Positions 1-5,974 of a stretch of DNA of 6,151 bases are shown here, one piece after another. Below the pieces are notes generated by a model that was not told where the DNA came from, did no database searches, and saw only the letters and a list, made by a program, of their open reading frames with translations. Every line of letters begins with the position of its first letter. The first letter of the stretch is position 1. The DNA is from Oscillospiraceae bacterium (GTDB taxonomy: Bacteria > Bacillota > Clostridia > Oscillospirales > UBA929), in assembly GCA_031289065.1 (NCBI GenBank), contig JAITQI010000052.1:1-6151 (forward strand), given 5' to 3'. The translations under genes were made by a program, and so were the position numbers.

Positions 1-264
1 CGTGCCCTGGCCCAGACCACCCAGGACGCCGCCTTTTACAAGGGCGTGGAACTGATCAAAACCGGCCTGGACGACATCCTAGACAAGCTGGGCGTCGCCC
101 CCATCGAGGCCAAGGGGCAGCCCTTCGACCCCGTCCTCCACGAGGCGGTGGCCCACATCGAGGACGACTCGGAGGACAGAAACCTGGTCACCGAGGTCTT
201 CCAAACCGGGTTCGTTCTGGGCGAGAAAGTCGTCCGTCCCGCCGTCGTCCGCGTAAAAAACTAA
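1..264 (+). CDS. grpE: GrpE nucleotide exchange factor, C-terminal part (5' end outside window)
   Basis: The first 87 codons in frame 1 are open to a TAA at 262-264, and the gene begins before the window. GrpE is the cytoplasmic dimer that drives ADP release from DnaK. The visible part covers the end of the helical region (residues reading FYKGVELIKTGLDDILDKLG) and then the whole C-terminal beta domain that contacts the DnaK ATPase lobe. The family signature is clear: FDPVLHEAVAHIED, followed by V-T-E-V-F-Q-T-G-F-V-L-G-E-K-V-V-R-P-A-V-V-R-V, where other GrpEs have a near-identical 'FDP..HEAV...ED' and 'GY...RV.RPA.V.V' arrangement. A GTG at 46 lies inside the open frame and is not the true start. 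dnaK starts 50 bases downstream on the same strand, so the two are very likely one operon, as in Gram-positive hrcA-grpE-dnaK clusters. The hrcA gene and CIRCE operator, if present, would lie upstream of the window. Confidence 0.95.
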   Translation, partial: RALAQTTQDAAFYKGVELIKTGLDDILDKLGVAPIEAKGQPFDPVLHEAVAHIEDDSEDRNLVTEVFQTGFVLGEKVVRPAVVRVKN

Positions 265-276
265 TGTGTTTTCACA

Positions 277-282
277 TATAAT
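277..282 (+). promoter_or_regulatory. Possible internal promoter -10 hexamer (TATAAT) between grpE and dnaK
   Basis: The grpE-dnaK spacer is strikingly AT-rich against its surroundings and holds a perfect TATAAT. No good -35 lies 16-18 bases upstream: the best candidate, around 253-258 (GTAAAA), matches TTGACA at only three positions. There is no extended -10 TGN. A small inverted repeat, TGTG-TTTT-CACA, sits at 265-276 just before it. It could be a weak internal sigma-A promoter giving extra dnaK mRNA, or simply an AU-rich, unstructured leader that helps translation or mRNA cleavage. The hexamer is seen; the function is a guess. Confidence 0.3.
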
Positions 283-314
283 TCCATTCTATTTTTTCAG
301 GGAGGTCAACCCCT

Positions 315-2138
315 ATGCCGAAAATTATCGGAATCGATTTGGGCACCACCAACTCCTGCGTAGCCGTCATGGAGGGCGGCGAACCAGTCGTCATCCCCAA
401 CGCCGAGGGCGACCGCACCACCCCGTCGGTCGTTGCCTTCGCCAAGGACGGCGAGCGCATGGTCGGCCATTTGGCCAAACGCCAGGCCATCACCAACCCG
501 GATCACACCATCGCGTCCATCAAGCGCGACATGGGCACCGACCGCCGGGTCAAAATCGACGCCAAAAACTATTCCCCTCAGGAAATCTCCGCCATGATCC
601 TGCAAAAGCTCAAGCTGGACGCCGAAAGCTACCTGGGCGGCAAGGTCACCCAGGCGGTCATCACCGTCCCCGCCTACTTCACCGACAGCCAGCGCCAGGC
701 CACCAAGGACGCCGGCAGGATCGCCGGTCTGGAAGTCCTGCGCATCATCAACGAACCCACCGCGGCCGCCCTGGCCTACGGGCTGGACAAGGAGCACGAC
801 CAGAAAATCCTGGTCTTCGACCTGGGCGGCGGCACCTTCGACGTGTCGGTGCTGGAAATCGGCGACGGCGTGCTGGAAGTGCTGGCCACGGCGGGCAACA
901 ACCGCCTGGGCGGCGACGATTTCGACGAGTGCGTCATCAAGTGGATGGTGGCCGAGTTCAAGAAATCCCAGGGCGTGGACCTGTCCAGCGACAAGGTGGC
1001 CCTCCAGCGGCTGAAAGAGGCCGCCGAAAAGGCCAAAATCGAGCTGTCCGGCGTGAACTCCACCTCCATCAACCTGCCCTATATCACCGCCGACGCCAGC
1101 GGCCCCAAGCATATGGAGCTGACCCTGACCCGCGCCAAGTTCAACGAGCTGACCGCCCATCTGGTGGAGGCCACCATGGGCCCGGCCCGGCAGGCCCTCA
1201 AGGACTCCGGCCTGTCGGCCGGCGAGCTGGCCCGCGTGCTGCTGGTGGGCGGCTCCACCCGTATCCCCGCCGTCCAGGAGGCGGTCGGCAAGTTCACCGG
1301 CAAGGAGCCCTTCAAGGGCATCAACCCCGACGAGTGCGTTGCCGTGGGCGCGGCCATTCAGGCCGGTGTCCTGGGCGGCGAGGTGAAAGACCTGCTGCTG
1401 CTCGACGTCACCCCCCTGTCCCTGGGCATCGAGACCATGGGCGGCGTGTGCACCCGCATGATCGAGCGCAACACCACCATCCCCACCAAAAAGTCTCAGG
1501 TGTTCTCCACCGCCGCCGACGGGCAAACCTCGGTGGAGGTGCATGTCCTGCAAGGCGAGCGCGAAATGGCCGGGGCCAACAAAACCCTGGGCCGCTTCCT
1601 CCTTGACGGCATCCCCCCCGCCCCCCGCGGCGTGCCCCAGGTCGAAGGCACCGTCGACATCGACGCCAACCGCAACGTCCACGTCACCGCCAAGGATCTG
1701 GGCACCGGCAAGGAACAGCACGTGACCATCACCGCCTCCTCCAACCTGTCCAAGGGCGACATCGACAAGGCCGTTAAGGACGCCGAACAGTTCGCCGCCG
1801 AGGACAAAAAGCGCCGGGAGGAGATCGACATCCGCAACCAGGGCGACCAAACCCTCTACCAGTCGGAAAAAGCCCTGGACGAGATGGGCGGCAAACTCTC
1901 CGACGAGGATAAGGCTCCCGTGCGCGCCGCCCTGGACGCCCTGCGGGACAGCCTCAAAGCCGAGGATTACGAGGACATCAAGCAAAAAACCGAGGCCCTG
2001 AGCAAGGCCTTTTACGCCGTCAGCGAAAAACTCTACGCCCAGGTCAAACCGGAAGACGTCCCCCCGTCCGGCCCCCAGGACGCCCCCGGTTCCGGCCCGG
2101 TGGTGGACGCCGACTACGAGGTCGTGGACGACCAATAA
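315..2138 (+). CDS. dnaK: Molecular chaperone DnaK (Hsp70), Gram-positive type
   Basis: Complete 607-residue Hsp70, the ATP-driven cytoplasmic chaperone that works with GrpE and DnaJ. ATG 315 is supported by GGAGGT at 301-306, 8 bases upstream. The ATPase domain occupies about residues 1-355: IGIDLGTTNS (5-14), catalytic Lys70, NEPTAAALAYGLDK (146-159), DLGGGTFD (169-176) and LLVGGSTRIPAVQ (309-321). The interdomain linker is LLLLDVTPLSL (360-370). The substrate-binding beta domain spans about 371-475 and the helical lid about 476-575. An acidic tail ends DADYEVVDDQ. There is no insert between residues about 75 and 85, where proteobacterial DnaK has some 24 extra residues; this and the length (B. 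subtilis 611) indicate a Firmicutes origin. In the beta domain, residues 445-454 depart from the usual pattern: EGTVDIDANRN instead of about EVTFDIDANGI. grpE is 50 bases upstream. A terminator follows the stop, and dnaJ is not next. Heat-shock control by HrcA/CIRCE is expected upstream but cannot be seen here. Confidence 0.98.
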   Translation: MPKIIGIDLGTTNSCVAVMEGGEPVVIPNAEGDRTTPSVVAFAKDGERMVGHLAKRQAITNPDHTIASIKRDMGTDRRVKIDAKNYSPQEISAMILQKLKLDAESYLGGKVTQAVITVPAYFTDSQRQATKDAGRIAGLEVLRIINEPTAAALAYGLDKEHDQKILVFDLGGGTFDVSVLEIGDGVLEVLATAGNNRLGGDDFDECVIKWMVAEFKKSQGVDLSSDKVALQRLKEAAEKAKIELSGVNSTSINLPYITADASGPKHMELTLTRAKFNELTAHLVEATMGPARQALKDSGLSAGELARVLLVGGSTRIPAVQEAVGKFTGKEPFKGINPDECVAVGAAIQAGVLGGEVKDLLLLDVTPLSLGIETMGGVCTRMIERNTTIPTKKSQVFSTAADGQTSVEVHVLQGEREMAGANKTLGRFLLDGIPPAPRGVPQVEGTVDIDANRNVHVTAKDLGTGKEQHVTITASSNLSKGDIDKAVKDAEQFAAEDKKRREEIDIRNQGDQTLYQSEKALDEMGGKLSDEDKAPVRAALDALRDSLKAEDYEDIKQKTEALSKAFYAVSEKLYAQVKPEDVPPSGPQDAPGSGPVVDADYEVVDDQ

Positions 2139-2147
2139 AAAACAGCG

Positions 2148-2159
2148 CCGCTTCGGCGG
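2148..2159 (+). other. Small cUUCGg tetraloop hairpin just after the dnaK stop
   Basis: CCGC-TTCG-GCGG forms a four-base-pair hairpin closed by the C(UUCG)G tetraloop, known as an exceptionally stable RNA loop. It begins 9 bases after the dnaK stop and lies 11 bases before the main terminator stem. It has no T tract, so it is not a terminator by itself. It may help protect the 3' end of the dnaK message, or it may be chance in GC-rich DNA. Confidence 0.4.
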
Positions 2160-2170
2160 GACGATGACAC

Positions 2171-2202
2171 GCGAAAAGGGGGCTCGTCGGCCCCCTTTTC
2201 GC
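2171..2202 (+). terminator. Rho-independent terminator of grpE-dnaK
   Basis: A perfect 13-bp inverted repeat, GCGAAAAGGGGGC at 2171-2183 and its complement at 2190-2202, flanks a 6-base loop (TCGTCG). The functional core is probably GGGGGC/GCCCCC followed directly by TTTT. The run of T is short and pairs with an upstream AAAA, so the structure is nearly symmetrical and could also act on antisense transcripts. It starts 32 bases after the dnaK stop, which argues that transcription normally ends here and that the downstream oxidoreductase is a separate unit. Confidence 0.85.
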
Positions 2203-2263
2203 ACATAAAACGGCGGAAAACCGCAATCGTGTCACAACAAAGAACCAAGGGAGGCCGCAAACC

Positions 2264-3397
2264 ATGAGCACCGGCGCAACCGTAAGCATCGGCGTGATCG
2301 GTCTGGGTAATATGGGCATGGCCCACGCGAAAAACATCGCGGACGGCAAAGTGCCCGGGCTGACCCTCGCCGCCGTGGCCAGCCGCCGCCCAGCCCACCG
2401 GGACTGGTGCCGGGACAACTGGCCGGACGCCGCCTTTTTTGAGAGCGGCGAGGCCCTGATTCAAAGCGGGGCCTGCGAGGCCGTCCTCATCGCCACCCAG
2501 CATTCCACCCATCCCGCCCTGGCCGTCGAAGCCCTGGGCCGGGATTTGCACGTCCTCATCGAAAAACCCGCCGGGGTCCACGTGGGCCAGGCCCGGGGCA
2601 TGAACGAGGCCGCCGCCCATAGCCGGGGGGCCTTCGCCATCATGTACAACCAGCGGGCCAACCCGCTCTATCAGGAGATGCGCCGCCTGGTGACCGGCGG
2701 GGAATTGGGCCGGATGAAACGGGTCAACTGGATCATCACCGACTGGTACCGCACCCAGAGCTATTACGATTCGGCGGCCTGGCGTTCCCATTGGGCCGAG
2801 GAGGGCGGCGGCGTGCTGCTCAACCAGAGCCCCCACCAACTCGACCTGCTCCAGTGGATCTGCGGGATGCCCGACCGGGTGCGCGCCTTCTGCCACAGCG
2901 GCAAGTGGCACGACATCGAGGTGGAGGACGACGTGACCGCCTACCTGGAGTACCCCGGCGGCGCCACCGGCGTCTTCGTCACTTCCACCGCCGACGCCCC
3001 CGGCACCAATCGCTTCGAAGTCACCATGGAGGGCGGCAAACTCCTGTGCGAGCACGGGAAACTCACCATCTGGCGGCTGGCCCAAAACGAGCGGGACTTC
3101 TGCAAAACAGCCCCCGGCGGCTTTGATACGCCCCCCGCCGTCCAGGAGGAATACCAAGCGCCCCCCAGCCAGGAGCATGTGGGCATCCTCAAAGCCTTTG
3201 CCGCCCATATCCTTCGCGGCGAACCCCTCATCGCCGCCGGTCAGGAGGGCCTCCACGGTCTGGAGCTGGCCAACGCCATGTACCTGTCAAGCTGGCTCGG
3301 CCAAACCGTCACCCTCCCTCTGGACGAAAAGCTGTACCTCCGGGAACTCAACAAACGCATGGAACCCTCCCGTGCCAAACAGCGCCAGGGAAAATAG
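2264..3397 (+). CDS. Gfo/Idh/MocA-family NAD(P)-dependent oxidoreductase, substrate unknown
   Basis: Complete 377-residue protein. ATG 2264 is preceded by AAGGGAGG at 2247-2254, a strong ribosome binding site at 9-base spacing. Residues 1-125 form a Rossmann fold: a beta strand with GLGNMG (13-18, GxGxxG) for the dinucleotide, then IATQHSTHPALAVEAL and LIEKPAG (98-104), the family's EKP motif with the conserved Lys101. The rest is the alpha/beta C-terminal domain with GGGVLLNQSPHQLDLLQWICG (181-201), in which His191 sits at the usual catalytic or substrate-binding position and Asp194 follows. Members oxidise or reduce sugars, inositols and related polyols, or act as oxidoreductive glycosidases. 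Nothing in the sequence or neighbourhood fixes the substrate. There is no signal peptide or membrane segment, so it is cytoplasmic. It is separated from dnaK by a terminator and from the convergent topoisomerase gene by another, so it is probably monocistronic. No convincing promoter is visible in the 61 bases after the dnaK terminator. Confidence 0.93.
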   Translation: MSTGATVSIGVIGLGNMGMAHAKNIADGKVPGLTLAAVASRRPAHRDWCRDNWPDAAFFESGEALIQSGACEAVLIATQHSTHPALAVEALGRDLHVLIEKPAGVHVGQARGMNEAAAHSRGAFAIMYNQRANPLYQEMRRLVTGGELGRMKRVNWIITDWYRTQSYYDSAAWRSHWAEEGGGVLLNQSPHQLDLLQWICGMPDRVRAFCHSGKWHDIEVEDDVTAYLEYPGGATGVFVTSTADAPGTNRFEVTMEGGKLLCEHGKLTIWRLAQNERDFCKTAPGGFDTPPAVQEEYQAPPSQEHVGILKAFAAHILRGEPLIAAGQEGLHGLELANAMYLSSWLGQTVTLPLDEKLYLRELNKRMEPSRAKQRQGK

Positions 3398-3565
3398 ACG
3401 ATTCTCAAATACAAGAATCGCAAAAATAGAAAATACGACAGCAAAACAGCAACGAAAACGACACTGCTGCAACAGAATTCCCATAAACGAGAAACAACGA
3501 AGCCGCGCAGATAGAGCGGTCAACGCCACCCTCCCCCGGACAGATAGTCCCTCACGCCCGCCGAT
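3398..3565. other. Gene-free A/C-rich, T-poor segment after the oxidoreductase
   Basis: This stretch holds no credible gene. Its composition is unlike its neighbours: in 3421-3480 I count 31 A, 6 T, 14 C and 9 G on the plus strand. The A bias fades after about 3500, and 3521-3565 becomes C-rich and G-poor. A 7-bp inverted repeat, CGATTCT (3399-3405) and AGAATCG (3414-3420), with an 8-base loop sits right after the oxidoreductase stop; no T tract follows it on the plus strand. The segment would be transcribed as the 3' untranslated end of the oxidoreductase message, up to the terminator at 3566-3600. An unstructured C-containing, G-poor RNA could serve Rho loading, but that is speculation. Confidence 0.5.
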
Positions 3566-3600
3566 AAAAACAGGTTGAGGCTACGCCTCAACCTGTTTTT
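3566..3600. terminator. Bidirectional rho-independent terminator between convergent genes
   Basis: A perfect 16-bp inverted repeat, AAAAACAGGTTGAGGC (3566-3581) and its complement (3585-3600), with a 3-base loop (TAC). The stem ends in TTTTT on both strands, so it can stop transcription of the oxidoreductase from the left and of the topoisomerase gene from the right. On the plus strand further T and A bases follow (ATTATT). It lies 168 bases past the oxidoreductase stop and 51 bases past the topoisomerase stop. Confidence 0.93.
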
Positions 3601-3651
3601 ATTATTGAGAAATCACTGGCAAACCTCAGCCCATCAGCCCCAAAACACCCG

Positions 3652-5886
3652 TCACAGCAGGCTTTCCTGCACAACCCCCACGTCCTCTGCCCGGATCAGC
3701 GCCCCGGCGGCGGGGAGGGAACGCACCCGGAAGCGGGCCGGGTTGAGCAGGGGGAAGGCCTCCGCCCAGCAGACCGACGAAACGGTGTGCCGCCCCTTGA
3801 GGTTCATGACCGCCACCCCTTGGGTGGCCCGGGTGGCCTTGGGGGTCAGGGCGGCGGTGTGGAACAGCAGGGCACGTCCGTCGCTGGCGCGGACAAGGGC
3901 TTCGCCCTCCCGGGTCAGCAGTAGGATGGTGACCAAGGGGCTCTTGTCCGAGTAAGCGCTGGTCAGGCGGCGGCGGTTGGAGACCGTGGCGTAGGCCGAC
4001 AGCTCCACCCGGGCCGCCTTGCCGTTTTGGAAGGCGAACAGCAAGCTGCCGGTGTAGTCCCCGGGCAGACAGCAAAATACGGGGGCCTCCCCCTCGTCCA
4101 TGCCCAACTTGGCCGGCAGGTATTCCCCCAGCGTGGAGGCCTTGCCGTCCTCGAAGTCGTGCAGACGCGCCTTGTAACACTGCTGGCGGTTGGTGAACAC
4201 CAGCAGCTCCTCCTTGTTGGTGCCCTCGAAGGTCTGGAAGGGGGCGTCATTTTCCTTGTACTTCTGCTCCCCCGACATGCGCAGGGATTGGGGGGTGATT
4301 TTTTTGAAATAGCCCTCCCGGGAGACGAACACCGTCACCGGGTAGTCCTCAATATGTTCGATGGGGTTGTACTCGGCCACCTCGTGCTCGTGCACCAGCG
4401 CGGTTTTCCGGGGGGCGCCGTACTTCTTGGACACCAGCTTCAAGTCCTCGACGATCAGCCCCCGCAGACGGGTGTCGGACACCAGGGTGTGTTCCAGCTC
4501 CTCGATCTCCCGCTCCAGGGCGGCGGTCTCCTCCACCCGCTTGAGAATATACTCCTGGTTGATATTGCGCAGTTTGATTTCGGCGATGTAATCAGCCTGC
4601 GCCTCGTCGATGCCGAAACCGATCATCAGGTTGGGGACGACCTCGCTCTCCTCCTCGGTGCCCCGGATGATGGCAATGGCCCTGTCAATGTCCAGCAGGA
4701 TTTTTTTGAGGCCCCGGAGCAGATGCAACTTGTCCTTCAATTTTTTCAGGTCGAAGCGCAGCCGACGGCGAACACAGGTCACCCGCCACTCGCTCCATTC
4801 CCGCAACACGTCCCCCACGCCCAGCACCCGGGGAACGCCCCCGATGAGGATGTTGAAGTTGCAGGAGAAAGCGTCCATCAGCGGCGTGATCTTCATCAGC
4901 TTTTGCATCAGCTTGTCCGGTTCCACGCCCCGCTTGAGATCGACGGTCAGCTTCAGGCCGGACAAATCCGTCTCGTCCCGCACGTCGGACACCTCGCGCA
5001 ACTTGCCGCCCCGGATGAGCTCGGCCATTTTGTCGATGATCGCCTCCACCGACGTGGAGTAGGGGATCTCGTAGATCTCGATCAGATTGGCCTTGGGATC
5101 GTGCCGCCATTTGGCCTGCACCCGGAAAGAACCCCGGCCGGTGCGGTAAATCTCCCGCATCGCGGCAGGATCGTAGATCAGCTCGCCGCCCGAGGGGAAA
5201 TCGGGCGCGGGCAGGGTTTCCAGCAGGTCGCATTCGGGGTCTTTTAAGTAGTTGATGGTGGTCTGACAGACCTCGGCCAGGTTGAAGCCGCAGATTTGCG
5301 ACGCCATGCTCACCGCGATGCCGAGGTTGGCCGACACCAGGATGTTGGGGAAGGTGGTGGGCAGCAGCACAGGCTCCGGCATGGTGCCGTCGTAGTTGGG
5401 CACAAAGTCCACCGTGTCCCGGTCGATGTCCCGGAACAGCTCGCCGCAGATGGCGGCCAGCTTGGCCTCGGTGTACCGGGCGGCGGCGCAGGCCATGTCC
5501 CGGGAATAACGTTTGCCGAAATTGCCCTTGGAGTCCACAAAGGGGTGCAAAAGGGCCTCATGCCCCCGGCTCAGGCGCACCATCGTGTCGTAAAGAGTTT
5601 GGTCGCCGTGGGGGTTGAGGCGCATACACTGCCCGACGATGTTGGCCGACTTGGTGCGCGGCCCGGTGAGCAGACCCATCTTGTACATGGTATATAACAA
5701 TTTGCGGTGGGAGGGCTTGAACCCGTCGATCTCCGGGATGGCCCGGGAGACAATCACGCTCATGGCGTAGGGCATAAAGTTCTTTTCCAGCGTATCCGGG
5801 ATCTTCTCCTGCACCACCTCGGCCCGCAACCCCTCCACGTTGGGATGGCCGGACGGTTTGGATTTGTTCGGTTCCTTCTTCGCCAA
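3652..5886 (-). CDS. Type IIA DNA topoisomerase subunit A, ParC/GyrA-like (clostridial divergent paralogue)
   Basis: Complete protein, 744 residues from the preferred TTG at 5886. That start gives MAKKEPNK... and has GGAAGG (5902-5897) 10 bases upstream. A TTG at 5904 would add six residues but lacks a good ribosome binding site. The A subunit cuts and rejoins DNA with an ATPase B subunit. The breakage domain covers about residues 30-500: SRAIPEIDGFKPSHRK (47-62), NPHGDQTLYDT (91-101, the quinolone-determining region), AAARYTEAKL (134-143) with catalytic Tyr138, and EPVLLPTTFPNILV (171-184). A coiled-coil gate lies around 435-480. The C-terminal beta-pinwheel begins near 515 (YPVTVFVSREGYFKKIT). 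I see no QRRGGKG-type GyrA box, which argues for a topoisomerase IV-like relaxing/decatenating role rather than supercoiling, so no gyrA/parC symbol is forced. Compared with E. coli GyrA, Ser83 corresponds to Gln96 and His78 to Asn91, while Asp87 is kept as Asp100. No B-subunit gene adjoins it. A GGDEF gene ends 88 bases upstream on the same strand. Confidence 0.92.
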   Translation of the reverse strand: MAKKEPNKSKPSGHPNVEGLRAEVVQEKIPDTLEKNFMPYAMSVIVSRAIPEIDGFKPSHRKLLYTMYKMGLLTGPRTKSANIVGQCMRLNPHGDQTLYDTMVRLSRGHEALLHPFVDSKGNFGKRYSRDMACAAARYTEAKLAAICGELFRDIDRDTVDFVPNYDGTMPEPVLLPTTFPNILVSANLGIAVSMASQICGFNLAEVCQTTINYLKDPECDLLETLPAPDFPSGGELIYDPAAMREIYRTGRGSFRVQAKWRHDPKANLIEIYEIPYSTSVEAIIDKMAELIRGGKLREVSDVRDETDLSGLKLTVDLKRGVEPDKLMQKLMKITPLMDAFSCNFNILIGGVPRVLGVGDVLREWSEWRVTCVRRRLRFDLKKLKDKLHLLRGLKKILLDIDRAIAIIRGTEEESEVVPNLMIGFGIDEAQADYIAEIKLRNINQEYILKRVEETAALEREIEELEHTLVSDTRLRGLIVEDLKLVSKKYGAPRKTALVHEHEVAEYNPIEHIEDYPVTVFVSREGYFKKITPQSLRMSGEQKYKENDAPFQTFEGTNKEELLVFTNRQQCYKARLHDFEDGKASTLGEYLPAKLGMDEGEAPVFCCLPGDYTGSLLFAFQNGKAARVELSAYATVSNRRRLTSAYSDKSPLVTILLLTREGEALVRASDGRALLFHTAALTPKATRATQGVAVMNLKGRHTVSSVCWAEAFPLLNPARFRVRSLPAAGALIRAEDVGVVQESLL

Positions 5887-5974
5887 CTTGCACACACCTT
5901 CCAAGGGGAATCTTCAAAAAAATTACACCGCGGGCGGGGAGGGCACCGCCTCTTCCGCCTCAGAATCCACGCGA
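5887..5974 (-). other. Intergenic leader between GGDEF gene and topoisomerase gene
   Basis: These 88 bases include, on the minus strand, TGTAAT (5927-5922), a five-of-six match to a -10 box with no recognisable -35 partner. A T7 run (5922-5916) overlaps the end of that hexamer. Upstream is a weak hairpin, GGCGG (5950-5946) with CCGCC (5937-5933) and an 8-base loop. The hairpin ends 10 bases before the T run, so it is a poor rho-independent terminator. GCGGTG also occurs twice as a direct repeat with 12 bases between copies (5949-5944 and 5931-5926). Whether the topoisomerase gene has its own promoter or is read from the GGDEF gene cannot be settled from sequence alone. Confidence 0.3.
5895..5902 (-). 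promoter_or_regulatory. Ribosome binding site that favours the TTG start at 5886
   Basis: Read on the minus strand this is GGAAGGTG, an imperfect match to GGAGGTG. The GGAAGG core ends 10 bases before TTG 5886. It overlaps the alternative upstream TTG (5904) and almost touches the GTG at 5895, so neither of those can use it. This decides the start chosen for the topoisomerase subunit. Confidence 0.55.

Noticed and set aside
266..1606. A 446-codon plus-strand frame overlapping dnaK in another frame
   Set aside because: The product is an Arg/Gly/Pro/His-rich string typical of a shifted GC-rich reading frame, with no family resemblance, and it overlaps dnaK.
306..2204. A 632-codon open frame on the minus strand covering all of dnaK
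   Set aside because: Long antisense open frames opposite dnaK are a well-known consequence of strong codon bias in GC-rich genes. The translation is low-complexity (Gly/Ala/Val/Leu/His-rich) with no recognisable domain, and the plus strand is unmistakably dnaK.
2114..3256. A 380-codon minus-strand frame opposite the oxidoreductase
   Set aside because: It is a shadow of the codon bias of the Gfo/Idh/MocA gene, with no domain or convincing start, and it runs across the dnaK terminator.
3399..3420. A 7-bp inverted repeat right after the oxidoreductase stop as its terminator
   Set aside because: The stem is AT-containing and short, and A-rich rather than T-rich sequence follows on the plus strand. 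The 16-bp terminator at 3566-3600 is far better.
3287..3529. An 80-codon minus-strand frame with a hydrophobic stretch, resembling a small membrane protein
   Set aside because: The hydrophobic residues simply reflect the A-rich plus strand read in reverse. The frame runs well into the antisense of the oxidoreductase 3' end, and I see no supporting ribosome binding site or homology.
3123..3578. A 151-codon plus-strand frame running from the oxidoreductase into the A-rich segment
   Set aside because: Its first part is out of frame within the oxidoreductase, its composition is biased, no known domain is visible, and it ends inside the terminator stem.
4027..5247. A 406-codon plus-strand frame opposite the topoisomerase gene
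   Set aside because: It is antisense to a clear type IIA topoisomerase subunit. The His/Leu/Gln/Gly-rich product has no recognisable fold.
5933..5950. Hairpin plus T7 run as a rho-independent terminator for the GGDEF gene
   Set aside because: The stem has only five base pairs with an 8-base loop, and the T run lies 10 bases beyond it, too far for a standard terminator.
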